Source of the DNA: Sphingomonas panacis
Lineage (GTDB): Bacteria > Pseudomonadota > Alphaproteobacteria > Sphingomonadales > Sphingomonadaceae
Assembly (NCBI RefSeq): GCF_001717955.1
Contig: NZ_CP014168.1
Span: forward strand, 1-64,000
Direction: 5' to 3'
DNA length: 64,000 bases
Numbering within the stretch: the first letter of the stretch is position 1; every line of letters starts with the position of its first letter. The position numbers were made by a program, and so were the translations under genes. This document shows, piece by piece, positions 9,228 to 18,545 of the stretch. Under the pieces are notes generated by a model, which was given only the letters and a program-made list of their open reading frames with translations, was not told where the DNA came from and did not search any database.

Positions 9228-10445
9228 CTACCACAAATGCCAGTCATCAAGCGCAAAAGCGAGCGGACCGGACAAGGCTCCCACCAGCAGCAGGAGGGCG
9301 GCAATGACGAGCCCGAATGTCGGGTACGCCCATACGCCGAGGCCATGTCGCCATCTAACCATGGCGCCCGGCCCATCAGGTCGTAACTCGCGACCTACAC
9401 GGCACGCGTAGATGATCGATCCGGTGAGTGAGAGACCGGTCAGGACCGTGCCCAACGCGAACCACAGCAATTTGGTCAACAGGCCGCCGAACGTACCGAA
9501 ATGCAGCGGGTTGGACGCGAGGAACAGCCGCACGCCGGCATTCTGACGCTCTGCCAGCGCGGTCTTCACGATCGCGCATCGCGTCGGATCGATTGCCACC
9601 CGGCTGGCGTTGTCCGCAGTCAATGCGGCGCCGTCCCGGCCCATCGCCACGATTGGGTCGCCTGACATCGCGGGCAGAACGACGAGCGCGATATCCACGC
9701 CGCGAACCCGGTCCCGCAAGAGATCAAGACATTGGTCAAGCGTCGTCCTCGCTCGCGTGGCCTCTGGCGGAGCGGCGAGCGACGCGCTGGACGGCTCCAT
9801 CCCGACCGATGCCATGAGGTACAGCATTCCGGTGACGGCCATGATCGCGACGAACCACAACGACCACAGCGCCGCGAAACGATGGAGGTCACCGGCGAAC
9901 TGACGCAACCGCCCGCGCCGATACTGCGGAAGCCGCAAAAACCCTCGCCAGAAACGCTTGTACGAGACCAGCCCCGTCACCAGCAGCATGGCAAGCATGA
10001 CTGAGAACAGACTGACAATGAAATAGCCAAGCGCGTTCGGTAGTATCAGGCGCCGATGCAGTTGGCGCAGTACCTGTTGAACATTGCGCCAGGGTGTCGT
10101 GCCCGCGAACCGGCCGTCGACAGGATCGGCCCAGATGCGCCGCGTTTCTCCCGACGGCAACGTAACGCTCGCCTGCGCGGCAAAACCCGGGCCGATCGGT
10201 GCGCGCAATATCTCGACCCGCCCGCCGCCGGCATGAGCAAGCGCCGTCGCGTGAAGCGCCCGCCACGCGACCGGCGCGCCAGCCGGCGCGGCCGAGCGCA
10301 TCGCCGGCGTCAACAGCCAGTCGATCTCGTTCGACACGGTCGCCAGCGTACCGGTCGCCAGAATGAAGGTGAGCACGACGCTCAGCTTCAGGCCCGCCCA
10401 GCTATGCACCCGCCACCAGACGGATCGCCGCGTTGCTTTCGCCAT
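9228..10445 (-). CDS. PepSY-associated transmembrane protein (iron uptake partner)
   Basis: A 405-residue inner-membrane protein of the PepSY_TM type. The N-terminus 'WWRVHSWAGLKLSVVLTFILATGTLA' is the family's first helix with its conserved His-Ser-Trp; further helices follow at about residues 145-165, 195-215 and 335-360, plus a last one near the C-terminus. A conserved HRFAALW lies before the third helix. Such proteins are regularly encoded next to siderophore receptors and are thought to help reduce or move the ferri-siderophore, though the mechanism is unproven. Here it starts only 4 bases after the stop of the upstream TonB receptor, so the two form an operon, probably iron-regulated through the Fur-like site ahead of the receptor. 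Confidence 0.85.
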   Translation of the reverse strand: MAKATRRSVWWRVHSWAGLKLSVVLTFILATGTLATVSNEIDWLLTPAMRSAAPAGAPVAWRALHATALAHAGGGRVEILRAPIGPGFAAQASVTLPSGETRRIWADPVDGRFAGTTPWRNVQQVLRQLHRRLILPNALGYFIVSLFSVMLAMLLVTGLVSYKRFWRGFLRLPQYRRGRLRQFAGDLHRFAALWSLWFVAIMAVTGMLYLMASVGMEPSSASLAAPPEATRARTTLDQCLDLLRDRVRGVDIALVVLPAMSGDPIVAMGRDGAALTADNASRVAIDPTRCAIVKTALAERQNAGVRLFLASNPLHFGTFGGLLTKLLWFALGTVLTGLSLTGSIIYACRVGRELRPDGPGAMVRWRHGLGVWAYPTFGLVIAALLLLVGALSGPLAFALDDWHLW

Positions 10446-10449
10446 GACG

Positions 10450-12576
10450 TCAGAAGCGCTTGCGGAACTCTACGAATGCGGTGCGTGGCTTGCCTGGGAA
10501 GGACCCGTTGCGCAGACCGAAGCCGGATGCCGCATATTCGCGATCGAACAAATTCTCGATCCGCAGCATCACTTGGGCGAACCCCAGGTCGGTGGTGATC
10601 GTGCTGTCGAACACGACATAGGGTTTCACCCGCTCGCCATTGAAACCACGCTGGGCGGACACGTACTGGCCACCCGCAGCGAACGCCGTCCGGAGCGGCG
10701 CGATCTGGTATCGCGTCCAGAAGCCGCCCTGGCTTTCGGGAGCATTGACGAAGCGATCGCCAACGGCGTTGGACAGCGACTGTCCTGGCAGGGTGCCGGT
10801 GATCCGCGTGTCGTTATACGCGTAATTGGCCAGCAGCAGCCAGTTCCTGGTGATGTCGGTCGATATTGTCAGTTCCACGCCCTTGCTGGTGACTTCTCCG
10901 ATCGGCGCAAGCTGGTCTACGCCGTTGACAGGTGGCTTGGCGCTATCGACCTGCAGCATGTTGCGGCGCACGATGCGGTAGGCGGCGATACCCGCCTGCA
11001 CCTTGCCGCCAAACAGCGCGGTCTTGACGCCGCCCTCGATCTGATTGCCGGTCATGGGTGAGAACGGGCCGCCGGCATTGGTCGCCTGGCTGTCGGTCGA
11101 TTGCGGCTCGAAACTGTCCGACCAGCTAAGATAGATCGAGATATCGGACCGGGGCTTGTAGATCGCGCCGCCACGCCACGTCGTGGCGCCGCCGTCCGCG
11201 CCCGTTTGTGCCACACGATCCCGGTCCCGGAACCAGTCATGGCGGACGCCACCGACAAGCAGGACATGGTCGCCGAGCGCGATCTGGTCCTGGGCATAGA
11301 CGCCGTAACGGGTCGCACGTGTCCGATCGACTTCGAACGGTATCGCCCCGACGCCATAGCTGGATACCGGGGTTGCACGGTACACCGGATTGCTCAGGCT
11401 GATCGGAGGCACCACGCCACCCGCCTCGACCGGGTCCGCACCACGGTTCCGAAACAGCGCGTCCTCCTGATACCAGTCGCCGCCCACCAGAACGGTGTGC
11501 GCGATACCGCCCGTGTGCAGCTTTGCGATCACGTTGGCTGCGGTCGAAAGGCCTTCGGTCCGCCGGATCTGATCCGCATAATCGCGTGGCACGCTGTCGA
11601 GAACGCGGCCGTTCGCGCCGAACTGATAGATCGGATTGTGGAATTGCTGGCGTTCATTGTAGCGGAACCAGCGACCGCTGACGTTCACGGACACCGCATC
11701 GCTCAGCTCGCTTTCGACGAGCGCCTGATAATATTGGGTGTTGAGCCTCATGAAGTCGGTCGGCTCCGCCGCGTTGAACCTCACCCCCGCTTGCAGGTTT
11801 CCCTGTCGGTCGACCGGAACGCCGCGCAGCCGGTTGCCGGGCAGGTTCTGGTCGGCGTAGGTCGCCTGGACGGTCGCTTTGGTGCGATCGCCCAATTTGA
11901 ACTGCAGGCCGGCGTCGCCGATCGCCGTCCTGTTGCTGGCGTTGCGCCGAAAATCGTCGAACCTTTCGTAGAACCCTCCCAGCCGGCCGGTGATCGAGCC
12001 ATCCGCGGTGATCGGAGCGGTTATATCAGCTGACGTCCCCACCCGATCAAAGGTGCCGACGATGCCCCGCGCGTCTGCCGCAAATGTGTCGCCCGGCTTC
12101 TTGGTGACGTAGTTGATCGTTCCCCCGGGGGAGCCGGGACCGAACAACATTCCAGCAGGCCCCTTCAGGAACTCGACACGCTCGATGGTGAAGAGCTGCG
12201 GCACCGAGAACGCCTGATAAGGATCGCCGCGAAGCCCATCGTAGAATGCGCCCTGCTGCCGGAACCCGCGGAAAGTGACACCCGAATAGGAGAAGAAACT
12301 AACCCCCGCGACGTCGCGATACAAATCGGTGATCTGGCGCGCGCCCTGGTCCTGGATAAGCTGCGCATTGATGATGTCGACGGACTGGGGAATATTGAGC
12401 GGGTCTTCCGCCACTTTTCCGATCTTCGTGTTCGATACATCGTACAACTGGCGGGCGCGACCGGTCACGATGATATCATCCTTTTGACCGTCTTCGGGCG
12501 CTTCGGACGCGGTTTGCGCGGACGCACACATCGGACATCCCACCGCAACGGCGAGTATCGACACCAGAAATTTCAT
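10450..12576 (-). CDS. TonB-dependent siderophore receptor
   Basis: A 708-residue outer-membrane receptor with signal peptide (MKFLVSILAVAVGCPMCASA), a TonB-box-like DDIIVTGRA, a plug domain (NIPQSVDIINAQLIQDQ, FRGF, RVEFLKGPAGMLFGPGSPGG with the usual 'NYVTKKP' end) and a 22-strand-type barrel ending in Phe (FVEFRKRF). The plug is typical of ferri-siderophore receptors of the FhuA/FpvA class; the ligand cannot be named. The ATG at 12576 is preceded by GGGGG; a TTG at 12591 would extend it by five residues. It is the first gene of an operon with the PepSY protein and lies 20 bases downstream of an inverted repeat like a Fur box. Confidence 0.93.
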   Translation of the reverse strand: MKFLVSILAVAVGCPMCASAQTASEAPEDGQKDDIIVTGRARQLYDVSNTKIGKVAEDPLNIPQSVDIINAQLIQDQGARQITDLYRDVAGVSFFSYSGVTFRGFRQQGAFYDGLRGDPYQAFSVPQLFTIERVEFLKGPAGMLFGPGSPGGTINYVTKKPGDTFAADARGIVGTFDRVGTSADITAPITADGSITGRLGGFYERFDDFRRNASNRTAIGDAGLQFKLGDRTKATVQATYADQNLPGNRLRGVPVDRQGNLQAGVRFNAAEPTDFMRLNTQYYQALVESELSDAVSVNVSGRWFRYNERQQFHNPIYQFGANGRVLDSVPRDYADQIRRTEGLSTAANVIAKLHTGGIAHTVLVGGDWYQEDALFRNRGADPVEAGGVVPPISLSNPVYRATPVSSYGVGAIPFEVDRTRATRYGVYAQDQIALGDHVLLVGGVRHDWFRDRDRVAQTGADGGATTWRGGAIYKPRSDISIYLSWSDSFEPQSTDSQATNAGGPFSPMTGNQIEGGVKTALFGGKVQAGIAAYRIVRRNMLQVDSAKPPVNGVDQLAPIGEVTSKGVELTISTDITRNWLLLANYAYNDTRITGTLPGQSLSNAVGDRFVNAPESQGGFWTRYQIAPLRTAFAAGGQYVSAQRGFNGERVKPYVVFDSTITTDLGFAQVMLRIENLFDREYAASGFGLRNGSFPGKPRTAFVEFRKRF

Positions 12577-12595
12577 TACGCCCCCAACCAATTAA

Positions 12596-12610
12596 TGCAA
12601 TTCAGTCGCA
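12596..12610. promoter_or_regulatory. Fur-box-like inverted repeat upstream of the siderophore receptor
   Basis: TGCAATTCAGTCGCA at 12596-12610 is an imperfect palindrome (10 of 15 positions symmetric) resembling the TGCnAAT..ATTnGCA half-sites of alpha- and gammaproteobacterial Fur boxes. It lies 20 bases upstream of the receptor start codon, and the target is the class of gene Fur normally represses. The match is by eye only. Confidence 0.4.
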
Positions 12611-13043
12611 TTAGTAATGCTGGCGTCGGGATGCAAGCCGTCCTGGATAGCGAGGTGGCGTGGCGCGCTACTCGCGGCGGTCTCACCGGGCGCTCGACGG
12701 TGGCTGAACCATGCCGCCGTCGAGGCCGTGACGACGTGCACCGCGCGAAGACTGCTGCCGCCTAAACCAAAGGGTGATTGGCTCCGATCGCAGCGCACAA
12801 TATTGATGTATCGATAGGGCGATTGATCGAACCGCTCGATACAAACCTAAGTATATCGGAGATAAATTGATAGACGTTCATTGTATTCATGACAGATTCT
12901 TCGAAAATCTACCGAGCTCAACTGCATAGACAATGAACTAAACTCCGGCGCCTGGCCGTCGCGCTATAACGACTTGACCAGCCACACCAGGCGGATCGCT
13001 TAGCGATTACATCGCGCAACCCTCGACTTCGAAAGGAACGACA
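12611..13043. other. Intergenic region between the receptor operon and poxB
   Basis: I see no convincing gene in these 433 bases. The right half is AT-richer than its surroundings and holds an interrupted inverted repeat, TGTATCGA (12807-12814) and TCGATACA (12836-12843), 21 bases apart. Short ORFs on both strands lack family features and look like chance. Confidence 0.4.
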
Positions 13044-14765
13044 ATGAGCAGGACCGCAGCGGATTTCATGGCAGAGACGCTCTCTGCCGCAGGCGTGAAA
13101 CGGATCTACGGCGTCGTCGGAGATTCGCTCAACGGCTTCACCGATTCGTTGCGCCGCATGGGTACGATCGACTGGGTGCATGTCCGCAACGAGGAAGGCG
13201 CCGCCTTCTCGGCAGCCGCGGATGCGCAGCTCACAGGAAACCTCGCTGTGTGCGCCGGCAGTTGCGGTCCCGGCAACCTCCACCTCATCAACGGCCTGTT
13301 CGACGCGCATCGCAGCGGCGCGCCCGTGCTGGCGATCGCCGCGCACATTCCCAGCACCGAGATCGGCATCGACTATTTCCAGGAGACGCATCCGCAGATC
13401 CTGTTCAAAGAATGCAGCCATTATGTCGAACTGGTCAGCCGTGCCGACCAACTGCCGCAAGTGTTGCTGCGCGCGATGCGCGTGGCGGTGGCGAAGCGCG
13501 GTGTCGCGGTCGTCGTGCTTCCCGGCGACATCGCGCTCCAGCACCTCGACAAGGCGGTCCCTGGCCTGATCGTCCCCAGCATGCCGGTCGTTCGGCCAGC
13601 CGAGGAAGACCTGAAGACGTTGGCCGCGTACCTCAACGTCGGCAACCGCGTCACCCTGTTCTGCGGCGCCGGCTGCGCGGGCGCGCACGACGAGGTCGTC
13701 GAACTCGCCCGCAAACTGCAAGCGCCGATCGTGCATACGCTGCGCGGTAAGGAATTCATCGAATACGACAATCCCTACGATGTCGGCATGACCGGGCTGA
13801 TCGGCTTCGCCTCGGGCTATCATGCGATGAAGGCGTGCGACACGCTGCTGCTGCTCGGCACCGACTTTCCGTACCGGCAGTTCTTCCCCGACGATGCGCG
13901 CATCCTCCAGATCGATCTTCGCCCTGAGGCGCTCGGCAACCGCGCGCCGGTCGATGTCGGCGTGCTCGGCACAGTCAAGGATACGCTCGACGCATTGCTG
14001 CCACTGATCGATGAAAAGCACGACTCCACGCATCTCGACACCGCGGTGGGAGACTATCACAAAGCGCGAGCCTCGCTCGATGCTCTGGCCGAAAGTGGGC
14101 CGCACAGCCGGCAGATCCATCCGCAATATCTCACCCGCGTGGTCAGCGAGCTTGCCTCGGACGACGCGATCTTCACCTGCGATGTCGGCACCCCGGTCGC
14201 ATGGGCGGCACGCTATCTGAAGATGAACGGTAAGCGCCGGCTGATCGGCTCGTTCAACCACGGCTCGATGGCCAACGCGATGCCGCATGCGATCGGCGCG
14301 CAGGCGGCCTACCCAGACCGGCAGGTCATCTCCTTCTCGGGCGATGGCGGCTTCACGATGATGATGGGCGAATTCGTGACGCTCCTCCAGACCGGTTTGC
14401 CGGTCAAGATCGTGGTGCTCAACAACGGGACGCTCGGCTTCGTTGAGCTCGAGATGAAGGCGTCGGGCTTCGTCGACACGAACGTCGAACTCAAGAACCC
14501 GAATTTCGCCGCGATGGCGGAGGCGATGGGAATCAAGGGTATCCGCGTCGAAAAGCCGCAGGATTTGCGCGGCGCGGTGCAGGACATGCTCGCGCATGAC
14601 GGCCCGGTGCTGCTCGACGTCGTCAGCGCGCGTCAGGAACTGGTGATGCCGCCGACCGTTACGCTCGACGAGATCCACAAGTTCGGCTTGTTCACGCTGA
14701 AGGCGGTGCTCGACGGCCGCGCCGGTGAACTGATCGATCTCGCGCGGACCAGCCTGCAACGCTGA
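13044..14765 (+). CDS. poxB: Pyruvate dehydrogenase (quinone) / pyruvate oxidase
   Basis: This 573-residue ThDP- and FAD-dependent enzyme decarboxylates pyruvate to acetate and CO2 and passes electrons to ubiquinone at the membrane. Length matches E. coli PoxB (572). Visible features are the N-terminal ThDP-binding domain with the catalytic Glu in VRNEEGAAF (about residue 50), '[20 protein letters not shown]', the central FAD domain, and the C-terminal ThDP motif [17 protein letters not shown] with LNNGTLGF. The end ([18 protein letters not shown]) matches the position of the amphipathic membrane-binding tail of PoxB. AAAGGA lies 7 bases before the ATG. It stands alone between intergenic regions. 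Confidence 0.93.
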   Translation: MSRTAADFMAETLSAAGVKRIYGVVGDSLNGFTDSLRRMGTIDWVHVRNEEGAAFSAAADAQLTGNLAVCAGSCGPGNLHLINGLFDAHRSGAPVLAIAAHIPSTEIGIDYFQETHPQILFKECSHYVELVSRADQLPQVLLRAMRVAVAKRGVAVVVLPGDIALQHLDKAVPGLIVPSMPVVRPAEEDLKTLAAYLNVGNRVTLFCGAGCAGAHDEVVELARKLQAPIVHTLRGKEFIEYDNPYDVGMTGLIGFASGYHAMKACDTLLLLGTDFPYRQFFPDDARILQIDLRPEALGNRAPVDVGVLGTVKDTLDALLPLIDEKHDSTHLDTAVGDYHKARASLDALAESGPHSRQIHPQYLTRVVSELASDDAIFTCDVGTPVAWAARYLKMNGKRRLIGSFNHGSMANAMPHAIGAQAAYPDRQVISFSGDGGFTMMMGEFVTLLQTGLPVKIVVLNNGTLGFVELEMKASGFVDTNVELKNPNFAAMAEAMGIKGIRVEKPQDLRGAVQDMLAHDGPVLLDVVSARQELVMPPTVTLDEIHKFGLFTLKAVLDGRAGELIDLARTSLQR

Positions 14766-14914
14766 TCGCCGCGCCTTTCTTTTGCCGAGGCACCTCCCCG
14801 AGCGTGCCGCTCCGCGCCATTCGCCAGCCCCCTCCCCCGAGCGGGTGGCGCGGAGATGTCAGACCGGTCCTGACAGAGCATCGCTCATGGTGACGAGAGC
14901 CCTGCCCCCGACGC

Positions 14915-14946
14915 GGCGGGCGCGCGACGGACGCTTAGCGCCCGCC
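14915..14946. terminator. GC-rich hairpin between poxB and the convergent GH3 gene
   Basis: GGCGGGCGC (14915-14923) pairs perfectly with GCGCCCGCC (14938-14946) around a 14-base loop. It lies in the gap between two convergent genes, 19 bases past the stop of the GH3 gene. There is no T-run, so any termination would be of the weak or bidirectional kind. Confidence 0.35.
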
Positions 14947-14965
14947 CCCACCCCGCCGGACACTT

Positions 14966-17167
14966 TCACCATTTGCGTGCAAGAAATCCGCTCGCGACCG
15001 GTGTCTCGAGGTCCGCTGCGGAACTGCCTACGGCGAAGCGGTAGGTGCCCGCCGCCATATCCCAGCGGCCGTCTTTCCACGTGGCGAGAAGGCGCGGATC
15101 GATCGGAACTTCGAGGATGCGTTTTTCGCCGGGCTTCAGCGTCACCTTCGAGAAACCGACGAGGCGGGTGGCGTCGCCAGCGGGCGTGCCGGTGAGATAC
15201 ACCTGCCCGACGTCGGCACCGCTGCGCTTGCCGGTGTTGGTGACGGCGAAGCGCGCCACGGGCGCCGCCCCGGGCACGATCGTCAACGGGCCATGTTCGA
15301 AGCGCGTGTAGCTGAGGCCGAACCCGAATGGGAACAGCGGCGCGGCATGGCGCTTGGCGAACCAGCGGTAGCCAACGTCGGCGCCTTCGACGTTGTAGTC
15401 GATATCGAGGGTCTGCCCCGGTTTGCCGTAGCCGAGGAAATTGGGCTCCACCGTGTCGCTGCCCGGGAGCTTGGGACGCGGGAGCTGGTCGACCGACGCC
15501 GGGAAGGTGACCGGCAGCCGTCCCGACGGGTTCACGTCCCCGAACAGGATCGCGGCGATCGCTTCGCCGCCGCGCGCGCCGGGATACCATGCCTCCAGCA
15601 CGGCCGCCGTTTTTTCAAGCCACGGCATCACGACCTGGCTTCCGGTTTCAAGCACGACGATCGTGTTGGGATTGGCCTCCGCCACGGCGGAGACGAGCGC
15701 ATCCTGACCATCCGGCAGCGACAGATCGGGGGCATCGAGGCCCTCGGTCATCCACTGCGTCGCGAAGACGATCGCGACATCGGCCTTCTTCGCCGCGGCG
15801 ACTGCATCGGCGATGTAGCGACCGCTCCGAAAAACGACATCCGCCTTGGGCACGCGGGCCACGATCGCTTCCAGCGGGGAGGAGCGCTGATAGGATTGTG
15901 CGAGCACGGCCGCAAACGGTCCGCCGACGGTCGGGATCGCCACGACCGGGCCACCGACCCCTTGCACCTGCGAAGAGCCGCCCCCCGACAGCACGCCGCT
16001 ATCGGCGAAACCGCCGATCACCGCGATCCGCTGGGCCTTGGCGGCGAGCGGCAGGACATCGCGATTGCGAAGCAGCACGATGCCCTGTTCGGCAACGTCT
16101 TGCGCGACCCGCGCATTCGCCGCGATGTCGATCGGCGCTTTGGCCGGCGGATATGTGTCGATGCCGACCGCATACATGGACCGCAAGATGCGGCGGTTCA
16201 TGTCGGTCAGCCGCGCTTTGTAGCGCTTGTCGCGGCGCGCAGCCTCCGCGAGTTCGGCGCCGAAATAGAGCTTGGCGTCCAGCTGTGCGCCCGATTGCTG
16301 GTCGAGGCCCTTGACCGCAAAATCGAGTCCGTGGACGGCGCCCCAGTCCGACATCACAAACCCCTTATACCCCCAATCGCGCTTCAGCACGCCGTTCAAC
16401 AACGCGTCATTCCCGCACGCCGAGGCGCCGTTGACGCGATTGTACGCGCACATCACCGAGCCGGGATTGCCGCGTTCGATCGCGATCTCGAACGCCAGCA
16501 GGTCGCTCATCCTGAGCGCCGAATCGCCGATCACCGCGTTGTGGAACTGGCGGCCGGTTTCGACCGCGTTGATCGCGAAGTGCTTCACCGTCGACATCAC
16601 ATGCCGCGACTGGATGCCGGCGATCGCGGCGCCGCCCAACAGCCCCGAATGCAGCGGGTCTTCACCGAGATATTCGAAGTTGCGACCCCCGCGCGGATCG
16701 CGGACGAGATTGATGCCGCCGGCGAGCAGAACGTTGAACCCCTTGGCCTGCGCTTCGCCCGCGATCGTCGCACCACCGCGCCCGATGAGGTCCGGGTCCC
16801 AGGTCGCGCCCATCGCGAGCCCCGACGGCAGCGCCGTCGCGCCGTCGCCGCGCAGGCCACCGACATAGGAAACGCCAAGACTCGCGTCGGTTTCGGTAAG
16901 GGCGGGTACGCCGAGCCGGGGAATGCCTTCGACATACCCCGCACCAAGCAAAAGGCCCTCCGGGAGCTTCGTGGTGCCAAAGGGGACCGCCATGATGCCG
17001 TGGGTGATCGTGACGCGTTCAGCGTCGGTCATCTGCTTCTCGACAGCGGCGGCGCGCGTGTCTGGATCGCCCGACTTGTTCGACTGTGCATGGGACGCGG
17101 CCGGTATCGAGAGCGCACTCCCCATCGCCAACACCAGATAGCGCCGCATCGTGCCCGTTCGAACCAT
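14966..17167 (-). CDS. GH3 beta-glucosidase-type glycoside hydrolase, secreted
   Basis: A 733-residue glycoside hydrolase family 3 enzyme, expected to release terminal beta-linked sugars (glucose or xylose) from oligosaccharides. A signal peptide (YLVLAMGSALSIPAASHAQ) targets it to the periplasm. The GH3 N-domain shows 'GGINLVRDPRGGRNFEYLGEDP', 'STVKHFAINAVETGRQFHNA' and the nucleophile Asp in GFVMSDWGAVHG (about residue 272). The second alpha/beta domain has 'GIVLLRN' and 'LPDGQDALVSAVAEANP', and a fibronectin-III-like domain closes it (GADVGQVYLTG). The architecture is BglX-like. I use the ATG at 17167; a GTG at 17170 directly precedes it, and GGAGAG lies five bases upstream of the ATG. Substrate range is not determined. 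Confidence 0.9.
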   Translation of the reverse strand: MVRTGTMRRYLVLAMGSALSIPAASHAQSNKSGDPDTRAAAVEKQMTDAERVTITHGIMAVPFGTTKLPEGLLLGAGYVEGIPRLGVPALTETDASLGVSYVGGLRGDGATALPSGLAMGATWDPDLIGRGGATIAGEAQAKGFNVLLAGGINLVRDPRGGRNFEYLGEDPLHSGLLGGAAIAGIQSRHVMSTVKHFAINAVETGRQFHNAVIGDSALRMSDLLAFEIAIERGNPGSVMCAYNRVNGASACGNDALLNGVLKRDWGYKGFVMSDWGAVHGLDFAVKGLDQQSGAQLDAKLYFGAELAEAARRDKRYKARLTDMNRRILRSMYAVGIDTYPPAKAPIDIAANARVAQDVAEQGIVLLRNRDVLPLAAKAQRIAVIGGFADSGVLSGGGSSQVQGVGGPVVAIPTVGGPFAAVLAQSYQRSSPLEAIVARVPKADVVFRSGRYIADAVAAAKKADVAIVFATQWMTEGLDAPDLSLPDGQDALVSAVAEANPNTIVVLETGSQVVMPWLEKTAAVLEAWYPGARGGEAIAAILFGDVNPSGRLPVTFPASVDQLPRPKLPGSDTVEPNFLGYGKPGQTLDIDYNVEGADVGYRWFAKRHAAPLFPFGFGLSYTRFEHGPLTIVPGAAPVARFAVTNTGKRSGADVGQVYLTGTPAGDATRLVGFSKVTLKPGEKRILEVPIDPRLLATWKDGRWDMAAGTYRFAVGSSAADLETPVASGFLARKW

Positions 17168-17274
17168 CACTGCTCTCCCTGTCTTTTCGTGCCTTCGTAT
17201 CGGCTACAAAGCTCTATTATCAAAATACAGGATTTGCATATATCGATCAGGCGAGGCCATCGATCCCGCAGAAG

Positions 17275-17439
17275 ATGGAGATGCGCCGCACGCCGAGCCC
17301 GTCGAGCCGTCGCCCGTTCATACAGGTCGCGCTCACCCGCAGCTTCAGTGAGACGGCACGGCTCACCGATCTGTCGCAGCTCGCGCTCAGCCGGACGATC
17401 ACCGACAGGACTGACCGCTCGGAGTCCCAAAGCGGTTGA
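17275..17439 (+). pseudogene. Fragment of a LysR-family regulator (helix-turn-helix only)
   Basis: An ORF of 54 codons contains FIQVALTRSFSETARLTDLS followed by QLALSRTI, the conserved helix-turn-helix of LysR regulators (compare FVxVAxxgSFSxAARxLxxSQxALSRxI). The frame then runs into non-homologous residues and stops, and no effector domain follows in any frame. It looks like the surviving 5' end of a regulator that once sat divergent from the GH3 gene. Expression of a free DNA-binding fragment is possible but unlikely. Confidence 0.5.
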
Positions 17440-17507
17440 TGCCGCAGTAAAAGAGCAATGATCCTGAGGGGACTTGCCCGTGTTCCGGCGAGGTCGCGTG
17501 AAGCGCT

Positions 17508-18464
17508 TTACGAGCGCCCGAGCCCCTGCAACGTCGTGCGGAGCGCTTCGTCCAGCGGCGTGGTCGGCACCTCGCCAAGAAAGCGCCGCAGCTTGCCATC
17601 GGCCAGTCGCAGCGGACGGCGCCAGAGATAGATCAGTTCGCGCATCTCACGGGCCGTCTCGTTGAAGGGCGCCAGAGCATGCACGACGGGCCAGGGGAAG
17701 GGATAGATCGGCGCCCGGGGCCGTTCCGCTGCCAAACGGATCGCGTCGGCAAAGGCGCGATTGTCGTCCACCCAGGTGCCGCCGAACTGGAAGCTGTCGA
17801 AATCGGCAAGGTCATCGCGCTTTTCGAGCAAGCGCACCATCGTCTCGGCCAGATCGGGCAGGTGCGCCCATGAGTGGCCCACGCCGGCACGTGCGGGATT
17901 GAAGATTCGCCTGACCGGACCGGCGCTCGGCACCATGCCCTGCGCCAGCCAGCTGTTGCCGCTGCGCGGCCCGTAAAAGTCGCCGGCGCGCACCACGAGC
18001 GCTTTCGCGCCGCGCTCAGCCGCCGCTTGCAACCGGCGCTCCATCTCGGCCCGGATACGCCCCTTGCGCGTTACCGGGTTTTGCGGGGCGCGCTCGTCTA
18101 CCATCGCGCCGGCATCGGGGCCGTAATTATACACCGTGCCCGGCAGCAGTACGCGCGCACCCGTCCTGACCGCCGCGGCGATGGTATTGTCGAGCATCGG
18201 CAGGACCAGCCCCGCCCAATTGCGATAGCCGGGCGGGTTCACCGCATGGATGATCACCGGCATGCCTTCGGCGGCGCGTTCTATCGAAACCCGGTCCATC
18301 GCGTCACCCGCCATCCAGTGCAAGGCGGGGTTGCTCGACGCAGCGCGTTTCGGGTCGCGGTGGAGTGCCCGAACGTCCCAGCCGTGCGCGAGCAATGCCC
18401 GCGCGACCTCACCACCGATGCCGCCTGTCGCGCCAATCACCAGCGCCTTGTTGATCGTGTTCAT
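17508..18464 (-). CDS. NAD-dependent epimerase/dehydratase family protein
   Basis: A 318-residue extended short-chain dehydrogenase/reductase-type protein. The Rossmann glycine motif is GATGGIGGEVARALL near the N-terminus, with an acidic/basic cofactor region after strand 2 (RALHRDPKRAA). The usual Tyr-x-x-x-Lys is replaced by 'TVYNYGPDAGAMVDE', a pattern seen in NAD-dependent epimerase-like proteins. The C-terminal part carries a hydrophobic, Pro-rich segment (YPFPWPVVHALAPF). The ATG at 18464 begins right at the Rossmann strand; the longer frame upstream is low-complexity. It is divergent from a LysR regulator 81 bases away, which may control it. The substrate is unknown. Confidence 0.8.
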   Translation of the reverse strand: MNTINKALVIGATGGIGGEVARALLAHGWDVRALHRDPKRAASSNPALHWMAGDAMDRVSIERAAEGMPVIIHAVNPPGYRNWAGLVLPMLDNTIAAAVRTGARVLLPGTVYNYGPDAGAMVDERAPQNPVTRKGRIRAEMERRLQAAAERGAKALVVRAGDFYGPRSGNSWLAQGMVPSAGPVRRIFNPARAGVGHSWAHLPDLAETMVRLLEKRDDLADFDSFQFGGTWVDDNRAFADAIRLAAERPRAPIYPFPWPVVHALAPFNETAREMRELIYLWRRPLRLADGKLRRFLGEVPTTPLDEALRTTLQGLGRS

Positions 18465-18545
18465 CGTCTCTCGCCTCGGTTGCTGCTGCAAGGGAGATGG
18501 ACCACGCAGGCGCAATCGAAAATTGCCGAAAGGTGCAGGGCTGCT

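Noticed and set aside
12918..14759. A 613-codon minus-strand frame over poxB.
   Set aside because: poxB on the plus strand is complete and motif-perfect; the antisense frame is low-complexity.
14857..14875. TGTCAG...CTGACA inverted repeat as an operator.
   Set aside because: It lies between two convergent genes, away from any start codon, and the arms are only 6 bp.
15293..17461. A 722-codon plus-strand frame over the GH3 gene.
   Set aside because: Antisense to an intact GH3 enzyme; only its far end touches the LysR fragment, which is in a different frame.
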